NCBI GenBank assembly: GCA_900539725.1 | Contig: UQDI01000031.1 | Coordinates: 1 to 16,882 of the forward strand | Length of the DNA: 16,882 nucleotides | DNA from: an uncultured Eubacteriales bacterium | GTDB lineage: Bacteria; Bacillota; Clostridia; Tissierellales; Peptoniphilaceae | Reading direction: 5' to 3' | In this document: one piece after another, positions 1-6,292 of the stretch | How the letters are laid out: every line of letters starts with the position of its first letter | Numbering within the stretch: position 1 is the stretch's first letter | Translations under genes and position numbers: made by a program | Notes under the pieces: generated by a model | Told to the model about the DNA's origin: nothing | What the model saw: the letters and a program-made list of their open reading frames with translations, nothing else | The model's database searches: none

Positions 1-180
1 ATCCATGAATGTAAACTAAATATTAATGTGTCCAGTTTTTTGGGTACACATCATTTTGGCATGTCTTTTTTATTAGCATCATTATTTTTCACAAACAAGT
101 TAAATATTTTTTATTATATCAGAAGAAAATTTATATAGAAAATTTCAATATAAAAGCCTGAAACTATTGAAAAATCTTAT
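1..180. other. AT-rich intergenic DNA with one hairpin
   Basis: I see no credible coding sequence here. The only structure is an inverted repeat, ATGTGT at 26-31 and ACACAT at 46-51, which extends inward through CC/GG with one bulged base. The segment from about 27 to 51 (TGTGTCCAGTTTTTTGGG...) resembles the terminal repeats of some IS3-type elements as I remember them, but no transposase is visible. It could equally be a weak terminator for a gene to the left of the window, because T-rich sequence follows near 65-72. Confidence 0.4.
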
Positions 181-209
181 TTGTAATGAAGTAATCGTTG
201 TGATATACT
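181..209 (+). promoter_or_regulatory. Promoter of the 256-3859 operon
   Basis: A -35 element TTGTAA (181-186) is followed, after exactly 17 bases, by a -10 element TATACT (204-209) preceded by TG at the extended -10 position. The predicted start point near 216 leaves a leader of about 40 bases before the strong ribosome site AGGGAGGG (about 242-249) of the first gene. Confidence 0.65.
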
Positions 210-216
210 TAAGACG

Positions 217-232
217 ATAGCGATATCGATAT
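217..232. promoter_or_regulatory. Palindrome at predicted transcription start, possible operator
   Basis: ATAGCGATATCGATAT is an imperfect palindrome (7 of 8 position pairs match) centred between 224 and 225. It lies directly at and after the predicted transcription start of the downstream operon, where a repressor would block initiation. No regulator family can be named from the site. Confidence 0.35.
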
Positions 233-255
233 AAACACGAAAGGGAGGGTTTATT

Positions 256-1380
256 ATGAATTCATTTGAAAGAGCAAGGGAATTTGCTAAAAAGTACATT
301 GATCCCGTTGCAAAACAATTAGACGAAGAAGCAAAATTTCCTAAGGAAATTTTTGACAAACTAGGCGAAGAAGGTTTCTTTAAGGTGATGATACCTAAGG
401 AAATGGGCGGTGAAGGCGGTACTATTAAGGACCACTCACAAATCTGTATGGCTCTAGCTGAAAGCTGCGCATCTGTTGGTCTATGCTACATGATGCATAA
501 CGTAGCACTTATGTGTATCTTAGCTAATGGTAATGATGAGCTTAAAAACAAGATTGTTAAAGAAATCCTTGAAGAAAGAAAATTATGTGCACTTGCATAT
601 AGTGAATTCGGTACAGGAACTCACTTCTACATCCCAGAAATGGGCATTGAACACAAAGATGGTTCTTGCGTATTAAACGGCTCTAAGTCAATGGTTACTT
701 CAGCTGAATACGCTAGCTACTACTTAGTATTAGTACCTTCTAAGAAAGAAGGAGAAATCGATAACTGGGTAGTTCCTATAGACAAAGAAGGCGTTCATTT
801 CGAAATGCAAGCTTGGCAAGGTATGGGTATGAGAAGCAATGCATCTTGCCCAATGGTTCTTAAGGACGTTGAACTTGAAGATATGTACAGAATTGGCGAA
901 TGGGGAAGCGGTCAAGCACAAGTATTCTCAGTTGTTGCACCATACTTCATCTTAGGTCTAGCAAGTGTTTACTCAGGTCTAGGCAAAGCCATCTCTACAG
1001 CAGCTAATGAACACGCTATGAAGAGAAAATATCCTACAGGGCAATCTCTATCAAATATTGAAACAGTTCAAATACACTTAGCTAAGATTTACAACAGAAC
1101 TCACGCAGCAGAAGCATTTACAAAGCTTGCAGCTGAAAAGGCTGAAAGAGGCGACGCTGATGCAGTTGTTGACATCATCGCAGCTAGAGTTAACGCAAGT
1201 GAAGCAGCTATCGAAACATCTATCGATGCAATGAGAGTTGCTGGCGGTAAGGGCTATAACAAACAAAACCCTATAGAAAAATACATGAGAGACGCATATG
1301 CAAGTCAAATCATGGCACCATCAGTAGATGTGCTTACAATTTGGCTTGGTAAATTGATCACAGATCAACCAATACCATAG
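256..1380 (+). CDS. Acyl-CoA dehydrogenase-fold flavoprotein lacking the usual catalytic Glu
   Basis: This is a 374-residue, full-length member of the acyl-CoA dehydrogenase superfamily, expected to bind FAD or FMN in the cytoplasm. The N-terminal helical domain runs to about residue 110. The flavin-contacting beta domain has SEFGTGTHF at 116-124 (family pattern SEPxxG) and WQGMGMRSNAS at 187-197. The C-terminal helical bundle starts near 235. In MCAD-type enzymes the catalytic glutamate sits in YEGT after the RDA motif. Here RDA is at 345-347 and the aligned segment is MAPS (353-356), so alanine occupies that position. I also see no glutamate at the alternative isovaleryl-CoA-dehydrogenase position. 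The GMRSNAS segment and the APYFILGLASV helix recall the DszC/SfnB-like monooxygenase branch (inference). It is the first gene of a four-gene operon, with ATG at 256 after AGGGAGGG. Fold assignment is strong, but reaction and substrate are unknown. Confidence 0.88.
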   Translation: MNSFERAREFAKKYIDPVAKQLDEEAKFPKEIFDKLGEEGFFKVMIPKEMGGEGGTIKDHSQICMALAESCASVGLCYMMHNVALMCILANGNDELKNKIVKEILEERKLCALAYSEFGTGTHFYIPEMGIEHKDGSCVLNGSKSMVTSAEYASYYLVLVPSKKEGEIDNWVVPIDKEGVHFEMQAWQGMGMRSNASCPMVLKDVELEDMYRIGEWGSGQAQVFSVVAPYFILGLASVYSGLGKAISTAANEHAMKRKYPTGQSLSNIETVQIHLAKIYNRTHAAEAFTKLAAEKAERGDADAVVDIIAARVNASEAAIETSIDAMRVAGGKGYNKQNPIEKYMRDAYASQIMAPSVDVLTIWLGKLITDQPIP

Positions 1381-1388
1381 GAGGAAAG

Positions 1389-2213
1389 ATGACTGATAAG
1401 ATAAAAGTTGGAGCAGTTCTTTATGATCCAAAGGTTAGTATCATCTGGGACATGATCCACAAATTTTTTGAAGAGAGAGGCATGGAAGTTGAAGGGGTTT
1501 ACTTCAAGGACTATGACTTACAAGTAGATGCTGTTGTTAACGGCGATATAGACATCGCTTGGAACTCACCATTAGCTTGGTTACAAACTCAAATCAGGAC
1601 TGACGGCAAAAGCGAAAATGGTCCTATGAGAGACACAGATAGAGACAGAAAGACTATCTGCCTAGTTAAAAAAGACTCGGGCATTAAGTCTTTTGAAGAT
1701 CTTAAGGGCAAGAAGATAGGCTTCGGCGCATTTGACAGCCCTCAAGCAAGACTTATCCCTATCTATTATCTAAAGACTAAAGGCTTAGAATATGGCAAAG
1801 ATTACGAAGAAGTTCGTTTTGACAAGGGTGTTGGCCTTAACGGAGACCACGTTGGCGGTGAACTTGACGCTGTGAAAGCACTTGAAGCAGGAGATGTTGA
1901 CTGCGCTTTCACTATTGACCTAAACTTCAACGCTTGGTCAAAGGACGGCACTATCGATGCTAACCAATTAGAAGTTTTAGGCGAAACACCTCACTTCGAT
2001 CACTGTATATTCTCAGCTCGCGTAGGCTTCCCATCAGAAGACTTCAAAGCTTGGTCTAAGATACTTCTTCAAATGGATTACAACGATCCAGAACACAAGA
2101 AGATCATGGACCTTGAAGGCCTAACAGAATGGGTTGAAGGCAGAACTACTGGTTTCGAACAAATCACTAACGCCGATAAGTATTTAGACTTCTTCGGCAA
2201 ATACCGTGACTAG
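1389..2213 (+). CDS. PhnD-like substrate-binding-fold protein without signal peptide
   Basis: This 274-residue protein resembles PhnD-type phosphonate/phosphite ABC-transporter binding proteins. It shows VNGDIDIAWNSPLAWL near residues 50-65, a segment SFEDLKGKKIGFGAFDSPQ near 99-117, and LEAGDVDCAFTIDLN near 160-175. These correspond to the family's conserved hinge and ligand-facing regions. There is no signal peptide or lipobox: the protein begins MTDKIKVGAVLYD, directly at the first beta strand, so it should be cytoplasmic. No permease or ATPase of the Phn type is adjacent. The start at 1389 is well supported because the ribosome site AGGAGG overlaps the stop codon of the preceding gene. 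Several cytoplasmic proteins with this fold are enzymes (DszB, THI5, MqnA/MqnD), so a catalytic or intracellular sensing role is plausible. The actual ligand cannot be read from the sequence. Confidence 0.8.
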   Translation: MTDKIKVGAVLYDPKVSIIWDMIHKFFEERGMEVEGVYFKDYDLQVDAVVNGDIDIAWNSPLAWLQTQIRTDGKSENGPMRDTDRDRKTICLVKKDSGIKSFEDLKGKKIGFGAFDSPQARLIPIYYLKTKGLEYGKDYEEVRFDKGVGLNGDHVGGELDAVKALEAGDVDCAFTIDLNFNAWSKDGTIDANQLEVLGETPHFDHCIFSARVGFPSEDFKAWSKILLQMDYNDPEHKKIMDLEGLTEWVEGRTTGFEQITNADKYLDFFGKYRD

Positions 2214-3378
2214 GGCATTCTCCACTTCACTTATAGGAAGCATGCCAAGAAATGAAGATATATTAAGGGCCCTTAGAAAGAGATCTAAGGGCTCTCTAAG
2301 TGAAGAGGATTTTATTAAATTAATAGATGCTGAGGAAGAAGCCGTTGTTCGCATGCAAGAAAAACACGGCATCAGCTATGTCACATCAGGCGAATTATCA
2401 AGAGATAACTACGTTTCATTTATATCGACAAAGTTAAATGGCGTTAAAATGATGTCCATGTCTGAGATGCTTGAGTATATCGATGACAAAAAAGCCTTCG
2501 AGCAAATACTTTCTATACTTGACGTTCCAGCCATAAGCATAAAAAACGCTATATGTACAGGAAAAGTTTCTCGTAAGACCAATATCGTTTGCGACGAGCT
2601 AAAGAGATTAAAGGCAAGAACTGATCATAAGGTCAAGATCACTTTGCCAGGACCCTATCTAGTAACTCGTTCAATGTGGCTATATAACTTATCTAGCAAG
2701 GCTTATGGCTCTAAGGAAGAGCTTGGCGAAGACGTTATCAAAATCTATAAGGAAGAGATAGAAGAGCTTCAAAAGATAGGTGTCGACATAATTCAATTTG
2801 ACGAACCAGTTTTAACTGAAGTCGTATTTACCGAAGGAAAGCCACGTACCTTCATGTGTGCAGCACTTTCTGAAAAGAAGGATCCGACAGAGGAGCTAAA
2901 GTTTGCGACTCACCTAATCAAGTCATGTATGAGCCATATCGACAGGACTAAGTCGATGCGCGCACTTCACGTCTGCCGTGGCAACTGGTCTAAGGACGAA
3001 AGCATCTTACTAGAAGGACCATATACACCACTAATCAAATTATTTGAAGACATAGATACAGACGCGCTATTCCTTGAATTTTCAACAAAGAGAGCGGGCG
3101 AGTTAAAGAGTTTATTTGCCTCAGACAAAATTAGAGAAAATTACATTCTAGGCCTTGGCGTTATAAACCCAAGAACAGATGAGATTGAATCGCATGTGGA
3201 TATGGTAGCGAGAGCTGAAGAAGCACTTGGCTACATTGACAAGGAAAGATTATTCTTAAATCCAGATTGTGGCTTTGCTACTTTTGCTAATAGACCTGTA
3301 TCAACACTTGAAATAATTGACAAAAAATTAGCAGAGCTTGAAACAGCAGTTAAAGAATTGAAGGAAAAACATGAGTAG
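2206..3378 (+). CDS. MetE-like zinc methyltransferase, catalytic-domain-only form
   Basis: This 390-residue protein matches the C-terminal catalytic half of cobalamin-independent methionine synthase (usual MetE is about 750 residues). All four zinc ligands can be placed: His255 and Cys257 in LHVCRGN, Glu291 in LFLEFS, and Cys355 in NPDCGFAT. The N-terminal GSMPR segment and IQFDEPVL near residues 200-207 are also typical. Such short proteins include folate-independent methionine synthases and epoxyalkane:coenzyme M transferases, so the family transfers a carbon group to or from a zinc-bound thiolate; which thiol and donor apply here is unknown. It starts with GTG at 2206 and overlaps the upstream gene by 8 bases, implying translational coupling. 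An 8-base overlap with the next gene repeats the pattern. The context with a flavoprotein and a PBP-fold protein argues against ordinary methionine synthesis. Confidence 0.85.
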   Translation: MTRAFSTSLIGSMPRNEDILRALRKRSKGSLSEEDFIKLIDAEEEAVVRMQEKHGISYVTSGELSRDNYVSFISTKLNGVKMMSMSEMLEYIDDKKAFEQILSILDVPAISIKNAICTGKVSRKTNIVCDELKRLKARTDHKVKITLPGPYLVTRSMWLYNLSSKAYGSKEELGEDVIKIYKEEIEELQKIGVDIIQFDEPVLTEVVFTEGKPRTFMCAALSEKKDPTEELKFATHLIKSCMSHIDRTKSMRALHVCRGNWSKDESILLEGPYTPLIKLFEDIDTDALFLEFSTKRAGELKSLFASDKIRENYILGLGVINPRTDEIESHVDMVARAEEALGYIDKERLFLNPDCGFATFANRPVSTLEIIDKKLAELETAVKELKEKHE

Positions 3379-3859
3379 CTACGGTAATTTTAATAGCACT
3401 GAAGAGATGAGCCGCTTTGATTTTACTATGAGAGCGACATCGAATGACATCAAAACCGTTAACAGCTACGGCGACATGGCCTTTATATCGACAGACCAAG
3501 AGCTGCCATACGATAACGAGAAAAAAGAATTATCGTCGGTGGAGATATTTTTGGCAGGCATTTTGGAGTCGATGATGCTCACACTCATTAGAGAAGCAAA
3601 AATCAAGAAGCTTTCACTAGATGAGATAGAAGCAAAGGCAGAAGTAAAGACCACAAACCCACTTCGCACGCTAAAAGTAGTGGGCGTCGACGATGCGCCG
3701 CGCATAGAAGAGATAAAGATCAAAGTTTATTACTATATAGACGATATTACAAGAGAAGAAGCATATAAGTTTATGCACGATGCTTTGGAGATGGATATGG
3801 TTTATAGCGGAGTGAAAAAGGGATTTAACATAAGTATAGACTTTGAATATGAATTATAA
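3371..3859 (+). CDS. OsmC/Ohr-fold protein lacking peroxidatic cysteines
   Basis: This 162-residue protein has the layout of the OsmC/Ohr family: N-terminal strands, a central long helix beginning VEIFLAGILESMM (about residues 58-70), strands near 85-125 including IEEIKIKVYYYIDD, and a second helix near 128-142. Active OsmC and Ohr enzymes carry a Cys in the central helix (pattern LLLAALxxC) and a second Cys in a C-P-V motif. Here neither is present: the first site reads LAGILESM, the second ALEMDMVYSG, and there are no cysteines in the protein at all. It therefore cannot be a classical thiol peroxidase and may bind a hydrophobic or thiol ligand (inference). ATG at 3371 overlaps the upstream stop by 8 bases, with AAGGA just before it. 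It is the last gene of the operon, with a terminator directly after it. Confidence 0.6.
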   Translation: MSSYGNFNSTEEMSRFDFTMRATSNDIKTVNSYGDMAFISTDQELPYDNEKKELSSVEIFLAGILESMMLTLIREAKIKKLSLDEIEAKAEVKTTNPLRTLKVVGVDDAPRIEEIKIKVYYYIDDITREEAYKFMHDALEMDMVYSGVKKGFNISIDFEYEL

Positions 3860-3864
3860 AATGT

Positions 3865-3903
3865 AAATAGACATGCTTTTACCACGGCATGTCTATTTTT
3901 TTA
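3865..3903 (+). terminator. Rho-independent terminator of the first operon
   Basis: A perfect 12-bp stem (3865-3876 with 3887-3898) encloses a 10-base loop and runs into an unbroken T tract (3896-3902). It begins six bases after the last stop codon of the four-gene operon, so it separates that operon from the gene at 4039. Confidence 0.9.
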
Positions 3904-3912
3904 AATCAGATG

Positions 3913-3941
3913 TATACAAGACTATTGATTTTACTTATAAT
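3913..3941 (+). promoter_or_regulatory. Promoter of the AhpD-like gene
   Basis: A perfect -10 TATAAT (3936-3941) lies 17 bases after TATACA (3913-3918), which matches TTGACA at four of six positions. It sits just past the terminator, so the downstream gene is transcribed independently, with a leader of about 90 bases. Confidence 0.55.
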
Positions 3942-4038
3942 ACACGGCAAAACTATAAATATATTCAATGTCATAGCCATTTGCGAATGGGTAACATATA
4001 ATTGGAAGATATTTCAAAGAATAAAGGGAGGTAATATT

Positions 4039-4371
4039 ATGGATTACAAAAAAGAAAGAGAATTAAATGGTGCTATGAACAAAGAGATAATCAATTCATC
4101 ACCAGAAATCATGAAAGCCTTTGGTGATTTACACGCAGTTTACACAAAAGAAAGCGCAGCAACACTTATCGAAAAAGAAATGGTTGCCCTAGGCATCTCA
4201 ATCACTATCAAGTGCATCCCATGTATGCTAGCTCACATCACAAGCTTCAAAAAAGCAGGCGGCACAAGAGAACAACTTATCGACGTTATCAAAACTTGTA
4301 TCTTGATGAATGGCGGTCCGGGAACTGCGTATGGAGCGAAGGCACTGGCAATGTATGACGATTTAGATTAA
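4039..4371 (+). CDS. Carboxymuconolactone decarboxylase / AhpD-like protein
   Basis: This 110-residue protein belongs to the all-helical carboxymuconolactone decarboxylase/AhpD superfamily. It carries the redox motif C-x2-C-x3-H as Cys59, Cys62 and His66 (CIPCMLAH). In AhpD and relatives this motif supports disulfide exchange or a peroxidase-type reaction; the C-terminal helix is KTCILMNGGPG. The length is normal for the single-domain form. I start it at 4039, because GGGAGG at about 4026-4031 is well placed; an in-frame upstream ATG at 3889 lies inside the terminator and lacks a ribosome site. It is a single-gene unit with its own promoter. Its proximity to the OsmC-fold gene might reflect shared thiol redox chemistry, but the terminator between them weakens any functional link. 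The physiological substrate is unknown. Confidence 0.82.
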   Translation: MDYKKERELNGAMNKEIINSSPEIMKAFGDLHAVYTKESAATLIEKEMVALGISITIKCIPCMLAHITSFKKAGGTREQLIDVIKTCILMNGGPGTAYGAKALAMYDDLD

Positions 4372-4573
4372 TTTTCCGTACTTTCGCATTCAGTTTGCGC
4401 CTGGAACTCGTTCGTTTTTTGCAATGCTCGAGTATGCTAAATACGCTCCGCTTGCCAAAAAAAACTCCACTTCGTCCCACCCATCAAACTGCTCTGCGAA
4501 ATTACTGTAAAATTTATTCGCGAAATTACTGTATAGTGAATAAATTAAATTAGTTCTTATAAAATATAGGCAC
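4372..4573. other. Non-coding block with compositionally distinct first part
   Basis: After the AhpD-like stop codon, about 4376-4500 is visibly richer in G and C than the very AT-rich DNA on either side. Read on the minus strand it gives a short open frame (FAEQFDGWDEVEFFLASGAYL...) without start signals and with an 8-T run, so I do not call a gene. It may be a dispersed repeat, a gene relic or a structured 3' untranslated region. It is probably transcribed with the upstream gene, because the next terminator is at 4574-4608. Confidence 0.4.
4496..4546 (+). repeat. 14-bp direct repeat with an overlapping inverted repeat
   Basis: GCGAAATTACTGTA occurs at 4496-4509 and again at 4520-4533, a period of 24 bases. 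Overlapping the second copy, AATTTATTC (4511-4519) and GAATAAATT (4538-4546) form a perfect 9-bp inverted repeat around an 18-base loop. Function is unknown. Confidence 0.6.
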
Positions 4574-4608
4574 AAGTCTTGTGGCAAGTCCATAAGACTT
4601 TTTCTTTT
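4574..4608 (+). terminator. Rho-independent terminator after the AhpD-like gene
   Basis: An 11-bp stem (4574-4584 with 4590-4600) with one G-T wobble and a 5-base loop (CAAGT) is followed by TTTTTCTTTT. It is the first good terminator after the gene ending at 4371, so that transcript would carry a roughly 200-base 3' untranslated region. Confidence 0.82.
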
Positions 4609-4675
4609 GCAAAAATATTTTATCTACTTAGCACTTTTACTTCATAATATAGTGAATTTATTGCAAGTAAAGTAA

Positions 4676-4700
4676 TTGTATATTGTATATTGCATATACA
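4676..4700. repeat. Short tandem and inverted repeat upstream of transporter promoter
   Basis: TTGTATA is repeated in tandem at 4676-4682 and 4683-4689, and TGTATA (4684-4689) pairs with TATACA (4695-4700) across a 5-base spacer. It lies about 75 bases upstream of the -35 element, a possible regulator site, but the stretch is AT-rich and chance is likely. The rest of 4609-4770 shows nothing else. Confidence 0.35.
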
Positions 4701-4772
4701 TGATTAATACCATTAGTTTGAAGTATATTTTAAATAAATTTGCAAATTTTTATAAAAATATTTCAAAAATAC

Positions 4773-4801
4773 TTGCCTTTTAAAGTGATAGGTGCTATAA
4801 T
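4773..4801 (+). promoter_or_regulatory. Promoter of the DUF3798-type transporter operon
   Basis: TTGCCT (4773-4778), a 17-base spacer and a perfect TATAAT (4796-4801) preceded by an extended -10 TG. The predicted start near 4808 gives a leader of about 169 bases before the first gene, unusually long for this window. Confidence 0.75.
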
Positions 4802-4807
4802 ATATAA

Positions 4808-4976
4808 AGGAGCTTCCACTTGATAAAGTGAAACATAGCTATCGTGAACTTTAAGAATACTGCTAAGCTATTCAAGCTAAGAGGGTTGTCTCACGAGATT
4901 AGGCTCTTTGAATTATAACTTAAGATCCGTTGAAATTATCTTAAGCTAAGAGGACATTAAAGTACGAGGAGGTTTT
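4808..4976 (+). promoter_or_regulatory. Structured 5' leader, candidate cis-regulatory RNA
   Basis: The leader contains hairpin CACTT-GATA-AAGTG (4817-4830), a possible long-range ATAGCT/AGCTAT pairing near 4836 and 4864, and a perfect 8-bp hairpin (4919-4926 with 4938-4945) around an 11-base loop. The 11-base sequence AAGCTAAGAGG occurs twice, at 4874-4884 and 4943-4953. The AAGAG part of either copy could pair with CTCTT at 4904-4908, so the copies could compete for one partner, as in a switch. I do not recognise a known riboswitch class: no FMN, cobalamin, purine, SAM or T-box motif is seen. No terminator lies in the leader, so control, if any, would be translational or by RNA stability. 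Confidence 0.45.
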
Positions 4977-6275
4977 ATGATGAAAAGAGTACTTGCGATG
5001 TTAATCGCGCTAATTATGATGTTTTCTCTAGTAGCATGTAACAAAAACGATGCACCTGCTACTGACGCAAACAAGACTGAAGGCGAAAAAACTACTGAAG
5101 CTACTGATGGCGAAGCTAAAGATGGCGAAGCTACTGAAGCTAGTGATTTCCACATCGGTGTTGTAACTGGTACTGTATCACAATCTGAAGACGAACAACG
5201 TGGTTGTGAAGGCATGATAGCTAAATATGGAGATGCTAAGGATGGCGGACTTATAGTTCACAAAAACTACCCTGACAGCTTCTCATCAGAACAAGAAACA
5301 ACTATCCAACAAATAGTTTCACTTGCTGACGACCCTAAGCTAAAAGTTATCGTTGTTAACCAAGGTGTACCTGGTACTGCAGCAGCATTTAAGCAAGTTA
5401 AGGAAAGACGTCCTGACATTTTCTGTTTCGTATCTAACTCTCAAGAAGACCCTAACCTTATCGAAAGCGCAGCTGACCTAGTTATCGACCCAGATAACGT
5501 TACTCGTGGATATTTAATCCCACTAGCTGCTCAAAAGATGGGCGCTAAGAAATTCGTTCACGTTTCTTTCCCAAGACATATGTCCATCGAACTATTGTCT
5601 TTAAGAAAAGATATAATGGAAGCAACTTGTGATAAGATCGGTATGGAATTTGCTATGGAAACTGCACCAGACCCAACAAGTGATATCGGTATCCCAGGCG
5701 CACAAAACTTTATTTTGGAACAAATGCCAGCTTGGGTACAAAAATATGGTAAAGATACTGCATTCTTTGCAACAAACGATTCTCATACTGAACCAATGCT
5801 ACTAAAAGTTTCTGAATTAGGAGCACTTTTCGTAGAACAAGACTTACCATCTCCAATACTTGGATATCCAGGAGCTCTAGGACTTGACCTTAAAGAAGCT
5901 GCTGGTGATTTCAACAAGATAGTTGAAAAAGAAGAAGAAGTATTATCTGAAAAGAACCCTGGTAGAATGGGTACTTGGAAATATTCATATGGTTTCTCAA
6001 CTACTCAAGCTCTAATCGAACTTGGTAAGAGAATGGTTGAATCTGGTAAAGATATGATGAATACAGATGATGTTAAGACTGTATTAGGCGACATGACTCC
6101 AGGTGCTGCATGGAACGTTTCAACTTATGTTGACAGAACAAACATGGAAGAAAGAAAGAACCATATACTAGTACTACAAGATACTTATGTATTTGGTAAA
6201 GGTTTCTTAAAGATGACTGATGAAGAAGTTCCTGATATTTACAAGATGCTAGAAGATTATCAATCTAAGAAATAG
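4977..6275 (+). CDS. ABC transporter substrate-binding lipoprotein (DUF3798/BMP-type)
   Basis: This 432-residue extracellular lipoprotein is the receptor of the transporter encoded by the next three genes. A signal peptide with a hydrophobic core (about residues 5-18) ends in the lipobox LVAC, with Cys21 as the lipidated residue. A low-complexity linker rich in Thr, Glu, Asp and Ala (about 22-55) follows, then a periplasmic-binding fold starting FHIGVVTGTVSQSEDEQ. The body resembles the DUF3798 family, related in fold to sugar and nucleoside (BMP) binding proteins, with VIVVNQGVPGTAAAF, FVSNSQEDPN and FFATNDSHTEPM as recognisable stretches. The natural ligand of this group is unknown to me. 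Two consecutive ATGs (4977 and 4980) follow GAGGAGG (4966-4972), and the second has the better spacing (7 bases). Transcription starts from the promoter at 4773-4801 through a long structured leader. Confidence 0.8.
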   Translation: MMKRVLAMLIALIMMFSLVACNKNDAPATDANKTEGEKTTEATDGEAKDGEATEASDFHIGVVTGTVSQSEDEQRGCEGMIAKYGDAKDGGLIVHKNYPDSFSSEQETTIQQIVSLADDPKLKVIVVNQGVPGTAAAFKQVKERRPDIFCFVSNSQEDPNLIESAADLVIDPDNVTRGYLIPLAAQKMGAKKFVHVSFPRHMSIELLSLRKDIMEATCDKIGMEFAMETAPDPTSDIGIPGAQNFILEQMPAWVQKYGKDTAFFATNDSHTEPMLLKVSELGALFVEQDLPSPILGYPGALGLDLKEAAGDFNKIVEKEEEVLSEKNPGRMGTWKYSYGFSTTQALIELGKRMVESGKDMMNTDDVKTVLGDMTPGAAWNVSTYVDRTNMEERKNHILVLQDTYVFGKGFLKMTDEEVPDIYKMLEDYQSKK

Positions 6276-6292
6276 ACATATTTGATTAATGG

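Noticed and set aside
3889..4038. N-terminal extension of the AhpD-like protein
   Set aside because: The upstream ATG lies in the terminator right arm and has no ribosome site, whereas 4039 has GGGAGG correctly spaced and gives the normal family length.
4390..4593. Minus-strand frame in the GC-shifted block as a small gene
   Set aside because: It has no ribosome site, runs through the repeats and the terminator stem, and carries no recognisable domain.
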